Notes under the pieces: model-generated | Seen by the model: the letters and a program-made list of their open reading frames with translations, nothing else | What the model was told of the DNA's origin: nothing | Databases searched by the model: none | Program-made: the position numbers and the translations under genes | Shown: positions 54,863 through 63,787 of the stretch, in pieces | How the letters are laid out: each line of letters begins with the position of its first letter | Numbering within the stretch: position 1 is the first letter of the stretch | Assembly (NCBI GenBank): GCA_017940245.1 | Contig: JAGAYZ010000013.1 | Location: 1-63,844, forward strand | From: Muribaculaceae bacterium | Lineage (GTDB): Bacteria > Bacteroidota > Bacteroidia > Bacteroidales > Muribaculaceae | Reading direction: 5' to 3' | Length of the DNA stretch: 63,844 nt

Positions 54863-54877
54863 GTCTTGTTACAAGAC
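54863..54877. promoter_or_regulatory. palindrome GTCTTGT-T-ACAAGAC, candidate operator
   Basis: A perfect 7-bp inverted repeat with a single central base lies just downstream of the predicted transcription start of the dCMP deaminase operon (promoter at 54893). Size and position suit a dimeric repressor. No regulator is identified. Confidence 0.4.
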
Positions 54878-54892
54878 TTCATAAAATCAATG

Positions 54893-54900
54893 CAAAGTTA
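54893..54900 (-). promoter_or_regulatory. promoter of dCMP deaminase operon (TAACTTTG)
   Basis: The minus strand reads TAACTTTG, an exact TAnnTTTG match. TTTG lies 20 bp upstream at 54921-54924 as the -33 element. Confidence 0.72.
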
Positions 54901-55006
54901 GCGCAAGTTGAGCGAAAAACCAAAGCTTTGCTTTGATTTTTGAGAAAACAATGTTTCTCGTTCGGGACGAGTTGTTGAATTGTTTGGGCAATTGGAGAAT
55001 TATGGC

Positions 55007-55014
55007 TAATTTTG
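55007..55014 (+). promoter_or_regulatory. promoter of DUF5686 gene (TAATTTTG)
   Basis: Exact TAnnTTTG match 26 bp upstream of the GTG start at 55041. Confidence 0.65.
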
Positions 55015-55040
55015 TGGGCTAAAATCGAAAGAGAGAGACG

Positions 55041-57581
55041 GTGCGCTTGTACTTATCGTACATATTCTTAGTCCTGTATAGTCTATTTGCCATGGGGCAG
55101 ACAATTAGCGGCACGCATGTAGTGGGTTATGTGCGTGACTCGGTGTCGCGTGATGCGATTCCGATGGTCACGATAAAACTAATGGGTGCTGATATGGAAC
55201 TTGTGGGTTCGGAACAAGGCGGATTCTCGGTGGATACCGACATGGATATTGCAGCGATACGGCTATCGGCCATGGGGTATAAAACAAAAGACGTGGTGCT
55301 TAACCCGGGGCAGACGGTTGTGGTCGTGGACCTGGTTCAGGCAACAATCGAGCTGGCTGAGGTGGAGGTGAGAAGGACGAAAGAAAAGTATTCTAAGAAG
55401 AACAATCCTGCCGTTGAACTGATGCGGCGCATTCGGTCGCACATGGATGAGTTGAATCCGTTGCAGAACGATTATTTCTCATTCAAGAAGTATGAGCGCC
55501 TCATGTATGGTTTTAATGATGTGACAGAACTCACCGACAAGAATGTGATTTTCAAGCGGTTTGCGTTTTTGGGCGACTATGCCGACACTTCGCAGGTGAC
55601 AGGTAAGCGAGTTCTACCCATATCGGTGAAGGAACAGGTCGCTCAAGAGTTTTTTTGTCGTTCTCCAAAAAAACATAAAACACTGGTTCAAGGTGTGAAA
55701 AGCACTGGAATAGACGAGTCTATGGACCAAGCAAGCGTGAAGCGTTATCTCGATGATGTTTTTCGTGAAGTTGATATATTCGGCAACGATGTAACCATTT
55801 TGTCAAACCGCTTTGTCAGTCCGCTATCAAATATCGCATCCGATTTCTATAAGTTTTATCTGTCCGACACGCTTGACGTGGAAGGCGAGCAATGTGTGGA
55901 ATTGAGTTTTGTGCCGCACACACCCGAAACATTTGGTTTTTTGGGGCGAATATATGTTGTGATGAATGACAGCGCATGTTTCATCAAGAAAGTAAAATTG
56001 AACGTGCCTCACCGCATTAACCTAAATTATGTGGAACGTGTTTACATTGAGCAAGACTATGTAAAAGCTGCCGATGGTAGTCGCATTAAAATGCGCGACG
56101 ACATGGAAGTAGATTTTCGGTTGGTGAAGGGCACACCCGGACTTTTCGCTCGCCGCGAGACTTCTTATCGCGAGCATTCGATGGCGCAACCTGCTGAAAT
56201 GGAGGTGTTTTCAAAGCGCGGAGAACAAATTGTTGCCGCCGACGCAGAATATATGCCCGATGAATACTGGCGCGACAATCGTCCTGTCGGATCACGTTCG
56301 AGTGGAAACACGGTTAAACAGATGCTTTCGCGCCTGCGCCAATCGCGATGGTTCTACTGGAGTGAAAAGGCGATAGTAGCCCTCATAAAAGGATATGTTC
56401 CCACGGCGACAGATTCCAGTAAAGTGGATATAGGCCCCATTAATACACTCATCAGCGGAAACTCGTTGGAAGGAGTCAGGTTGCGATTGGGCGCCATGTC
56501 CACGGTGCATCTGAGTCGGCACTGGTTTGCGCGTGCCTATGTGGCTTATGGTACACGCGATGAGCGATTTAAGTACATGGGTCAGCTCACTTACTCGTTT
56601 AATGAGAAAAAACAACTGGAGCAAGAATTTCCCATTCACAGCATCCGGCTGATGCATAAATATGATGTCGATAAACTAGGACAGAATTATCTGTATACCA
56701 ATCCCGACAATGTTTTCTTGCAACTCAAGCGGCAGCGAGACAATAAAATGTTGTATTTGCGCAGCACCGAGTTGGAATGGAAATATGAGATGCCCAATCA
56801 TTTTTCGGTAACGCTCGGTCTAGAACACCATGTGCATGAGGCATCACGATTGTTGCCCTTCTCGTTTGCCGATGGCACTGTGCTCAAGCGGTTTTCGCAA
56901 GCGGGTTTTCGTGCTCAGTTGCGATATGCACCGGGTGAGAAATTCTATCAGACTCGTTCGCATCGGATTCCCATCAACATGGATGCTCCCATCATCACCT
57001 TGACCCAGACTTATCACCCTAAGGGATGGTTGGGTTCTCGCCATGAACTAAATAAAACCGAAATTGGATTGCAGAAAAGGTTCTGGTTCTCGGCCTTTGG
57101 TTATACCGATGTGATTATAAAGGCGGCAAAGATTTGGAGTCAAGTGGCATACCCCGACCTTTTAATACCGAATGCCAACTTGTCTTATACGATTCAGCCA
57201 GAATCTTATGCTTTGATGGATGCAATGGAATTTGTTAATGACCAGTATGTGTCGTGGGATCTTACTTACTGGGCCAATGGTGCTTTGTTCAATAGAATTC
57301 CATTGATTAAGTACCTGAAATTAAGGGAGGTGTTCACTTTCCGTGGTTTGTGGGGAAGCCTGAGCGACCGTAACAATCCTGCAAAACGCACCGACTTGAT
57401 ACAATTTCCCCAGAATGCGTTGTGTGCCCCCATGAGCACACGTCCCTATATGGAAATAGGGGTGGGACTGGATAACATTCTCACCATTTTGCGTGTGGAT
57501 TATGTGTGGCGACTTTCTTATCGTGACACACCTGGAGTGAACCGCTCAGGGCTGCGGATTCAACTACACTTTAATTTTTAG
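55041..57581 (+). CDS. DUF5686 family outer-membrane protein with carboxypeptidase-regulatory-like domain
   Basis: An 846-aa protein with a signal peptide (about 1-19). A CarboxypepD_reg-like beta domain (about 25-110; VVGYVRDSVSRDAIPMVTIK) precedes a large DUF5686 region of beta-strands ending GLRIQLHFNF, a C-terminal phenylalanine typical of outer-membrane barrels. This architecture is related to the plug-and-barrel receptors of Bacteroidota but lacks a TonB box region. Ligand unknown. The start is GTG, preceded by GAGAGAGACG, and is supported by the promoter and the signal peptide that begins immediately after it. Confidence 0.85.
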   Translation: MRLYLSYIFLVLYSLFAMGQTISGTHVVGYVRDSVSRDAIPMVTIKLMGADMELVGSEQGGFSVDTDMDIAAIRLSAMGYKTKDVVLNPGQTVVVVDLVQATIELAEVEVRRTKEKYSKKNNPAVELMRRIRSHMDELNPLQNDYFSFKKYERLMYGFNDVTELTDKNVIFKRFAFLGDYADTSQVTGKRVLPISVKEQVAQEFFCRSPKKHKTLVQGVKSTGIDESMDQASVKRYLDDVFREVDIFGNDVTILSNRFVSPLSNIASDFYKFYLSDTLDVEGEQCVELSFVPHTPETFGFLGRIYVVMNDSACFIKKVKLNVPHRINLNYVERVYIEQDYVKAADGSRIKMRDDMEVDFRLVKGTPGLFARRETSYREHSMAQPAEMEVFSKRGEQIVAADAEYMPDEYWRDNRPVGSRSSGNTVKQMLSRLRQSRWFYWSEKAIVALIKGYVPTATDSSKVDIGPINTLISGNSLEGVRLRLGAMSTVHLSRHWFARAYVAYGTRDERFKYMGQLTYSFNEKKQLEQEFPIHSIRLMHKYDVDKLGQNYLYTNPDNVFLQLKRQRDNKMLYLRSTELEWKYEMPNHFSVTLGLEHHVHEASRLLPFSFADGTVLKRFSQAGFRAQLRYAPGEKFYQTRSHRIPINMDAPIITLTQTYHPKGWLGSRHELNKTEIGLQKRFWFSAFGYTDVIIKAAKIWSQVAYPDLLIPNANLSYTIQPESYALMDAMEFVNDQYVSWDLTYWANGALFNRIPLIKYLKLREVFTFRGLWGSLSDRNNPAKRTDLIQFPQNALCAPMSTRPYMEIGVGLDNILTILRVDYVWRLSYRDTPGVNRSGLRIQLHFNF

Positions 57582-57592
57582 TGTGTGAAGCG

Positions 57593-58621
57593 ATGTATCT
57601 GCGTAAAAACGAAAAAGGGCTGAACGACCACGTGTCAATTATCAAGGCTATAGCCATGATACTGCTGCTTTATGGCCACACTGGCGTGCCAGTGTTGTCA
57701 CACATGCTGTCGATGCTGAGGATGCCCGTGTTTGTCATGGCTAGTGGCTATTGTTTCAAAGATTACTATTTGGAGCATCGGGCGCAGTTTGCCCGGCGGC
57801 GTGTGAAATCGCTTTACTGGCCTTTCGTGAAATGGTCATTGATATTTTTGGTTTTGCATAACGTGCTGTGGTTGATGGGGTGTTATAGCCCATCTATTCC
57901 ATGCCTTTCGCTACGTGATATGGTGGAGCGTGTGCCACACATTCTGGTGATGCATGTGCAAGAAGAAATGCTGGGTGGGTACTGGTTCATTTCAGAATTG
58001 TTTTTCTCTACTGTCATTTTTATAGCGTTGTCGCCATTCATTAAACGTGCTCCGCTCCTGTGGTGCGGAATTTTTCTGGCTGTCGCTATAGTGATGGCGC
58101 AATTTGGTCTGCATTTGCGTGTGCGCGCAACGACGTTTCTTTCGGTGTCGTTCTACACATTCGGTTACTGGGTGCGAGGAAAAACATTGTCACATTCGTG
58201 GATTACGATAGCAGTGTTGCTGGCAGTGGTGGTGACCGCCTCATTGTATGTGCCTGGACACTTTAACAGGATATATCCCCGCACCACAGTGCTGTTTTAC
58301 GTCATAGTGCTGCTGGGAGCATGGATGATTGCTGCGATAGCCTACCAGATTATGATGAATTGTCCTCGTCTGTCGCGAGTGATGGCCTATATAGGAAACC
58401 GCACGTTGATGATTCTCACGTTTCACATGACTGCCATGAGATTATTGTCGTATGTGATAGTGAAGTGCACCCACCAGCCAGCAGAGCAAATTTACCAGGC
58501 GCCGCCTTATGTGTTATTCCCACTCTATATGCTTGTGGGATTGTTGGTTCCGCTTGGCTATGACTATGTCTCGCGTAAAGTGAAACTAAAATTAAAAGAT
58601 GCAGTCGCTTGGGGCAAGTAA
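57593..58621 (+). CDS. membrane acyltransferase (acyltransferase 3/NolL-like)
   Basis: A 342-aa integral membrane protein with about ten hydrophobic helices. The family hallmarks are visible: the N-terminal helix with NDHVSIIKAIAMILLLYGHTG (His for acyl transfer, read as two parts), then MPVFVMASGYCFK and the RRVKSLYWPF stretch. Such proteins O-acetylate surface sugars. The ATG at 57593 is chosen; a GTG at 57581 that overlaps the preceding stop would add four residues and cannot be excluded. It lies 11 bp after the DUF5686 gene, so co-expression is likely. Confidence 0.85.
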   Translation: MYLRKNEKGLNDHVSIIKAIAMILLLYGHTGVPVLSHMLSMLRMPVFVMASGYCFKDYYLEHRAQFARRRVKSLYWPFVKWSLIFLVLHNVLWLMGCYSPSIPCLSLRDMVERVPHILVMHVQEEMLGGYWFISELFFSTVIFIALSPFIKRAPLLWCGIFLAVAIVMAQFGLHLRVRATTFLSVSFYTFGYWVRGKTLSHSWITIAVLLAVVVTASLYVPGHFNRIYPRTTVLFYVIVLLGAWMIAAIAYQIMMNCPRLSRVMAYIGNRTLMILTFHMTAMRLLSYVIVKCTHQPAEQIYQAPPYVLFPLYMLVGLLVPLGYDYVSRKVKLKLKDAVAWGK

Positions 58622-58629
58622 CGGGGACT

Positions 58630-58887
58630 TTATTGTGCGGAGTCTTGCTCGTTGTCTTCGGCATAGGTGGTGTATTGATCTTCTTCGCGAGCACGACGCA
58701 AGCGGTCGCGTTTGCGCAACACCAGGAAAAGGAGAGCAATGATGAGGAGAGAACCACCAATGACACCAAAATAATATAAATAGTCACCACTATAGAAACG
58801 GCCACGAGCCATCCATGCCAGCACGGCCAGATAGATGAGTAGGGCCAGTGGCAAGATATAGGTGCGGGTAAAAAAGTTATGCTTCAT
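58630..58887 (-). CDS. small membrane protein with two transmembrane helices
   Basis: An 85-aa protein with two predicted membrane helices (about 9-28 and 37-58) and a charged C-terminal tail (LRKRDRLRRAREEDQY, then an acidic end). Function unknown. Its start overlaps the end of the 3'-5' exonuclease gene by 11 bp, so it is probably translated by coupling from that transcript. Confidence 0.7.
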   Translation of the reverse strand: MKHNFFTRTYILPLALLIYLAVLAWMARGRFYSGDYLYYFGVIGGSLLIIALLFLVLRKRDRLRRAREEDQYTTYAEDNEQDSAQ

Positions 58888-59500
58888 CGGGAATCAGTTT
58901 TTTGAATGGAGAAGTTGCCGGGTTGAACGAGCCGTCGGTGAGCCGCTTGAGCAAGTGGATGCAAGCCCAGGCATCGGTGGCGGCATATCGTTGCTGTGCT
59001 TCGGTCAAGGTGTCGGCTTCCCAATTGGTGAGGCGTTGGTTTTTGCTGATTTTCTTCCCGAACAGGATTGCGTAAAGTTTTTGCAGGCTGGTGTCGGAGA
59101 TGTTGTGTTCAGCAACAAGGTCTTGTATGTCGGTAAATCCTTGCGGATGCACATCGTGTTGCCGGTGCAGCACATTCCAGTCGTCGTGCAGTGAGATTCC
59201 CACTTTGTGACAAGTGGGGTCCTCAAGATACTCATGGAGTTTCACGGGAAGACCTATTTTATTAAGACGGAACAAGAAGCAGATGTCTTCACCGGCCAGT
59301 TGCATTAGCGCAGTCTTGTGCTTGACACCACGTTTGAATGCGGGTCGTGTTTCAGTGTCAAAGCCTACGATGGGAAACTTGCGCAAAGTGGCTACAGCGG
59401 CATTGACCGTGGCCATAGTGTCAACCACGACAATCTGATGGTCGAAAGTCGCGACTGGCATTGCATTGATTTGTTCCTTGTCGATAGATATTGTGTACAT
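58877..59500 (-). CDS. 3'-5' exonuclease, RNase D/DEDDy-like
   Basis: A 207-aa DEDDy exonuclease with the three motifs: IVGFDTETRPAF (motif I), the central KVGISLHDDWNVL (motif II) and RYAATDAWACIHL (motif III with Tyr). It resembles the exonuclease domain of RNase D without the HRDC domain. RNA or DNA substrate cannot be told. The start at 59500 is chosen because the open frame upstream lies across the promoter; an in-frame start at 59611 adds 37 non-homologous residues. Confidence 0.9.
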   Translation of the reverse strand: MYTISIDKEQINAMPVATFDHQIVVVDTMATVNAAVATLRKFPIVGFDTETRPAFKRGVKHKTALMQLAGEDICFLFRLNKIGLPVKLHEYLEDPTCHKVGISLHDDWNVLHRQHDVHPQGFTDIQDLVAEHNISDTSLQKLYAILFGKKISKNQRLTNWEADTLTEAQQRYAATDAWACIHLLKRLTDGSFNPATSPFKKLIPDEA

Positions 59501-59538
59501 GATTACGCTATGTAGCGTCTTGCGCTGCAAAAACACTG

Positions 59539-59546
59539 CAAAATTA
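59539..59546 (-). promoter_or_regulatory. promoter of exonuclease gene (TAATTTTG on minus strand)
   Basis: Exact TAnnTTTG match 38 bp upstream of the start. It is divergent from the nitroreductase promoter, 47 bp apart. Confidence 0.62.
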
Positions 59547-59593
59547 GTAATAATTAATGGATATGGTGTTATAATTTGTTGAGAAATATTTTG

Positions 59594-59601
59594 TAATTTT
59601 G
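59594..59601 (+). promoter_or_regulatory. promoter of nitroreductase gene (TAATTTTG)
   Basis: Exact TAnnTTTG match 26 bp upstream of the start codon. Confidence 0.65.
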
Positions 59602-59627
59602 CGCATGACATAGATAATATTTAAAAT

Positions 59628-60248
59628 ATGACGAAAAAGTTTTTTAGGAGATTTGCCCTGGTGTTGACTGTGGCAATAATGTGCGCCTGCAACGCTACGG
59701 CGCAGAGTGAAAAAGATGTAGATTTAACTCCAGCCCAAAGGGCGGCCTACGACAATATCATGACGCGCACCAGCATTCGCTCATGGGAAAATAAGGCCGT
59801 GGAACCGGCAAAGGTGGAGATGCTGTTGCGTGCCGGCATGGCAGCCCCCACAGCGGTTAATCGTCAGCCGTGGCATTTTGTGGTGCTGGAAAAGCGGGAA
59901 AGTATCGACTTGCTGGCCACTGGGCGCGGAGGAGGCATGGTGCGCAAGGCTCCACTAGCTATTGTGGTGTGTGGAGACATGACCAAGGCTCTTGAAGGTA
60001 AGGCGCAAGACTTCTGGGTACAAGATGCCTCGGCTGCGACCGAAAACATTTTGCTTGCGGCCAATGCCATAGGCTTGGGAGCAGTGTGGACAGGAGTGTA
60101 TCCCATAGAGGAACGTGTAAATAATGTGCGCGAAGCCCTGAAGTTGGAAGATCATCTTGTGCCGTTGTGCACAATTCTGATTGGTTATCCCCATGAGCAT
60201 CCATCGCCCAAGGATAAGTGGAGACCAGAAAATGTAACCCGTAAGTAA
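59628..60248 (+). CDS. exported (probably lipidated) nitroreductase family protein
   Basis: A 206-aa protein with the FMN-binding nitroreductase fold: MTRTSIRSWENKAVEP (phosphate-binding start), AAPTAVNRQPWHFVVLE and AIGLGAVWTGVYP near the end. Ahead of it is an export leader with a lipobox-like MCAC (Cys at about residue 21). Nitroreductases need NAD(P)H and FMN and are usually cytosolic, so membrane or periplasmic placement raises the question of the electron donor. It is monocistronic. Similar signal-bearing nitroreductases are known in Bacteroidota (from memory). Confidence 0.85.
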   Translation: MTKKFFRRFALVLTVAIMCACNATAQSEKDVDLTPAQRAAYDNIMTRTSIRSWENKAVEPAKVEMLLRAGMAAPTAVNRQPWHFVVLEKRESIDLLATGRGGGMVRKAPLAIVVCGDMTKALEGKAQDFWVQDASAATENILLAANAIGLGAVWTGVYPIEERVNNVREALKLEDHLVPLCTILIGYPHEHPSPKDKWRPENVTRK

Positions 60249-60377
60249 TAGGCAATCAACTCCAAGTAGGACGCATTTAACCAAGGACTGGCGACCCTGT
60301 TGCCGGTCTTTGTTGTTGTGTGGTAAAAAAGGAAAAAATCCCTACAAATGGGGATTGTCTGTCACTGTTGCTATGCT

Positions 60378-60385
60378 TAATTTTG
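60378..60385 (+). promoter_or_regulatory. promoter of feoAB (TAATTTTG)
   Basis: Exact TAnnTTTG match 23 bp upstream of the feoAB ATG. Confidence 0.65.
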
Positions 60386-60408
60386 CAGTCGGTAAAATAG
60401 AATAAAAT

Positions 60409-62952
60409 ATGAGGTTGTCAGAACTGAAAACAGGCGAAAAAGGAGTCATTGTAAAGGTGACCGGGCATGGAGGATTCCGCAAGCGCATTGTAGAAATGGG
60501 CTTTATACGCGGAAAGGCTGTAGAGGTGCTTTTGAATGCACCGCTTCAGGACCCTGTCAAGTATCGTATAATGGGTTATGAGGTGTCGCTCAGACACGAT
60601 GAGGCCGAGATGATTGAGGTGCTGTCGGCCGATGAAATGAAACATCAGGCCGATACCGGAGAAGATTTGGCCGATTATGCGCAGAAATCACAAGTAGAGA
60701 AAGTCGTTATCAGTGACGAACAGTTGCAGGAAGCCGCGCGGCGTAGGCGACGGGTAATCAATGTGGCTTTAGTTGGTAATCCTAATTGTGGTAAAACCTC
60801 GTTGTTTAATTTTGCCAGTGGCGCACATGCCCGTGTGGGCAACTATAGTGGTGTGACGGTTGATGCAACCGAGGCGCGGGCACAGTTTGAGGGATATGAG
60901 TTTAACCTGGTGGACTTGCCTGGCACCTATTCGTTGTCGGCCTATAGTCCAGAAGAACTTTACGTGCGCAAGCAAATCATAGAAAAGACTCCCGACGTGG
61001 TCATTAATGTCATTGACTCGAGTAATCTGGAGCGTAATCTCTATCTCACTACCCAACTCATCGACATGAACTTGCGCATGGTGTGTGCGCTTAACTTCTG
61101 GGATGAGTTTGAGAAACGAGGCGACCAGCTGAACATTGACACGCTGAGCACATTGTTTGGAGTTCCCATGATTCCCACTTCGTTCAAAAAAGGAATGGGA
61201 GTGGATTTGTTGTTCCATGTAATCATTAATATGTATGAGGGCGTGGACTTTCTCGATGAAAACGGAATGATGCGCCCCGAGGTGGCTCGCGACATCAAGC
61301 AGTGGCACGACAGTTATGCTACAAGCACTCCTTTGCAGCATCAGGAAGATTTTGCCAGTGGCGACAAACCGGTGAAGAACTATTTTCGCCACATTCACGT
61401 GAACCATGGGCAATATGTAGAAGCGGGAATAGATGCTGTTAAACAAGTCATCCAGCGGGATGTAGAAATAAGGCATCGTTATTCAACACGATATCTTGCT
61501 ATAAAGTTGCTTGAAAACGATAAGGAGGCTTATAGACTAGCGCAATCGTTGTCTAATGCTCACGAGATTGAGGCCATGGTCAGCAAGTCGGCAACACAAA
61601 TTCAGGAAGACACGCAAGAAGATAGCGAAACGGCCATCATGAATGCTAAATATGCTTTCATTAATGGCGCTTTGCAAGAAGCGGAATATAAAGAAGGTAG
61701 CAATCACGACACATATCGCACGACACATATATTGGACCGGGTATTGTCTAACAAATATGTGGGATTTCCCATCTTTTTCTTGATTTTGTTTGTGATGTTT
61801 GAAGTCACATTCTCGCTTGGACAATATCCTATGGACTGGATAGATGCCGGTGTGGCATGGTTGGGGGAGTGGCTGAGCAGCACGATGCCCGATGGCCCCT
61901 TGAAAGACTTGACCATAGAAGGTATCATAGGTGGTGTAGGGGCTGTGATTGTGTTCCTGCCTCAGATACTCATATTATACTTCTTTATCTCGTTTATGGA
62001 AGACAGCGGATATATGGCGCGGGCGGCGTTTATCATGGACAAACTCATGCACCGCATGGGTCTTCACGGCAAGTCGTTCATTCCGCTGATTATGGGATTT
62101 GGCTGCAATGTGCCCGCCGTTATGGCCACACGCACCATTGAAAGCCGTCGCAGCCGGCTGATTACGATGATGATATTGCCCTTCATGAGCTGCTCGGCCC
62201 GTTTGCCTATTTACATCATGATAACTGGCACTTTTTTCGCCCTACAGTATCGCAGTTTAGTGATGATTTCGCTCTATGTGGTGGGTATCATCGTTGCGGT
62301 TGTGGTGAGCAAATTGCTATCAACAATGGTGATAAAAGGTGAAGACACCCCCTTTGTGATGGAGTTGCCGCCTTATCGCATGCCCACAGGCAAAGCTATA
62401 GCGCGCCACACCTGGGAGAAAGGTAAAGAATACCTTAAAAAGATGGGTGGAATCATCTTGGTGGCCAGTATAATCGTGTGGGCATTGGGATATTTCCCAC
62501 ATCAAGATCAACTGTCGCGACAACAACAGCAAGAACAGAGTTACATGGGCCGCATGGGCAAAGCTATAGAGCCTATTTTTTCACCTCAAGGTTTTAACTG
62601 GAAACTGGACGTGAGCCTAATTGCAGGTGTGGGTGCTAAAGAAATTGTGGCGTCGACCATTGGTGTTATTTATAGCGATGATGATAGTTTTGCCGATGAC
62701 GACAGTTTCAGCGAAGATGGAGAAAAATACTCGCGCCTGCGTAGCCGTATGCTGGCCGATGGCGTTACGCCTCTAGCCGGTTATTGCTATCTGCTCTTTG
62801 TGCTGTTATACTTCCCGTGCATGGCTACCATAGTTGCCATTAAGAATGAAACGGGGTCGTGGCGATGGGCCATTGGGGCGGCAGTCTATACCACACTGCT
62901 GGCCTGGGTGGTCTCTGCCATCGTGTATCAAGTGGGCTGCTTGTTTGGTTAG
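60409..62952 (+). CDS. feoB: fused FeoA-FeoB ferrous iron transporter
   Basis: Imports Fe(II) across the inner membrane. Residues 1-75 are a complete FeoA SH3-like domain (LSELKTGEKGVIVKVTGHG), followed by a linker and the FeoB G domain with GNPNCGKT at 123-130, DLPGTYSLS (G3) and the later helical and membrane regions. The membrane part contains FGCNVPAVMATRTI and FIPLIMGFG, both typical of FeoB cores. At 847 aa it matches the Bacteroidota fused form. No Fur-like box is obvious near the promoter. It precedes the Spy-like gene, which has its own promoter. Confidence 0.96.
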   Translation: MRLSELKTGEKGVIVKVTGHGGFRKRIVEMGFIRGKAVEVLLNAPLQDPVKYRIMGYEVSLRHDEAEMIEVLSADEMKHQADTGEDLADYAQKSQVEKVVISDEQLQEAARRRRRVINVALVGNPNCGKTSLFNFASGAHARVGNYSGVTVDATEARAQFEGYEFNLVDLPGTYSLSAYSPEELYVRKQIIEKTPDVVINVIDSSNLERNLYLTTQLIDMNLRMVCALNFWDEFEKRGDQLNIDTLSTLFGVPMIPTSFKKGMGVDLLFHVIINMYEGVDFLDENGMMRPEVARDIKQWHDSYATSTPLQHQEDFASGDKPVKNYFRHIHVNHGQYVEAGIDAVKQVIQRDVEIRHRYSTRYLAIKLLENDKEAYRLAQSLSNAHEIEAMVSKSATQIQEDTQEDSETAIMNAKYAFINGALQEAEYKEGSNHDTYRTTHILDRVLSNKYVGFPIFFLILFVMFEVTFSLGQYPMDWIDAGVAWLGEWLSSTMPDGPLKDLTIEGIIGGVGAVIVFLPQILILYFFISFMEDSGYMARAAFIMDKLMHRMGLHGKSFIPLIMGFGCNVPAVMATRTIESRRSRLITMMILPFMSCSARLPIYIMITGTFFALQYRSLVMISLYVVGIIVAVVVSKLLSTMVIKGEDTPFVMELPPYRMPTGKAIARHTWEKGKEYLKKMGGIILVASIIVWALGYFPHQDQLSRQQQQEQSYMGRMGKAIEPIFSPQGFNWKLDVSLIAGVGAKEIVASTIGVIYSDDDSFADDDSFSEDGEKYSRLRSRMLADGVTPLAGYCYLLFVLLYFPCMATIVAIKNETGSWRWAIGAAVYTTLLAWVVSAIVYQVGCLFG

Positions 62953-63058
62953 TTTGCGGGTCGTGTTTTTGTCGATTTAATTGAATGATTAGTCGGCGTT
63001 ACCTTCACATTGGTCTTGTTCAGTGTGGTGTGAGCTTGTATAATCGTAATTTTCGCAT

Positions 63059-63066
63059 TAATTTTG
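63059..63066 (+). promoter_or_regulatory. promoter of Spy-like gene (TAATTTTG)
   Basis: Exact TAnnTTTG match about 124 bp upstream of the start codon, giving a leader of roughly 115 nt that is rich in A and T and shows no clear structure. Confidence 0.55.
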
Positions 63067-63190
63067 CAGTATAATAATCACGATATTTTCAGTGTTGTTG
63101 AAAATTATCACGATTGGAAATTTAGGCTAAATGATATTCTCAACTCAGTGTTAACTAACTTTTTTATTAAATTTTTAATTGATTTAAGCA

Positions 63191-63694
63191 ATGAAAAAGA
63201 CATTAATGACAATGCTGATTGCCCTGTGTGTGGCAATCGGATTGCAAGCACAAGATGATTCATGCAATCGTGGTGGCCATAAAGGTCATGGTGATCACAT
63301 GGACCCTGCCAAGATGGTGGAAATGCGTGTTAATCGCCTCAGCGAGGAATTGTCGCTCACAGCCGACCAACGCGTGGCCATTACTGAAATCCTCACTAAG
63401 GATGCTCAGGCCCGTAAAGCCGCAATGCCGCAAAAAGGTGAGAAGATGGCGCAGGGCGAAAAGCCTAGTCGTGAACAAATGAAGAGCCGCCGAGAGCAGA
63501 TGAAGGCCCATCAAGATGCCGTTAATGCTCAGGTAGAGCAAGTGCTCACTGCAGAGCAGAAAGCCAAGTTTGCCAAGATAAAAGATCTCCGTCCTCATAG
63601 AGGCCATCATGGCATGAAGGATGGCAAAATGGGCGATGCCAAGGATGGCAAGCAGTGTGGCAATAGTTGCTGTGATAAGGATAAGAAGAATTAA
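63191..63694 (+). CDS. exported Spy/CpxP-like (LTxxQ) protein with His/Cys-rich ends
   Basis: A 167-aa periplasmic protein (signal peptide about 1-20, ending LQAQ). The core is helical with the LTxxQ-type motif (LSLTADQRVAI) and a second copy near LTAEQKAKFAKI. The N-terminus carries CNRGGHKGHGDHM, and the C-terminus carries HRGHHGMKDG and CGNSCCDKDKK. Spy-type proteins chaperone envelope proteins and some CpxP relatives bind metal. The terminal His/Cys clusters suggest metal binding (inference). It lies 238 bp after feoAB. Confidence 0.8.
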   Translation: MKKTLMTMLIALCVAIGLQAQDDSCNRGGHKGHGDHMDPAKMVEMRVNRLSEELSLTADQRVAITEILTKDAQARKAAMPQKGEKMAQGEKPSREQMKSRREQMKAHQDAVNAQVEQVLTAEQKAKFAKIKDLRPHRGHHGMKDGKMGDAKDGKQCGNSCCDKDKKN

Positions 63695-63759
63695 TAAATG
63701 GTTTTTTGGCCTATTGGTCATTTTTTAGGATAAAATCTTTCAAAGTACCGATTATTGCT

Positions 63760-63767
63760 TACATTTG
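63760..63767 (+). promoter_or_regulatory. -7 element TACATTTG before the right-edge gene start
   Basis: Exact TAnnTTTG match 20 bp upstream of the ATG at 63788. Confidence 0.5.
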
Positions 63768-63787
63768 CGGCATTTATAAGTTTATGT

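Noticed and set aside
63695-63759. Terminator after the Spy-like gene
   Set aside because: The TGGCC/GGTCA pairing at about 63707-63720 is short and has a mismatch, so it was not scored as a terminator.
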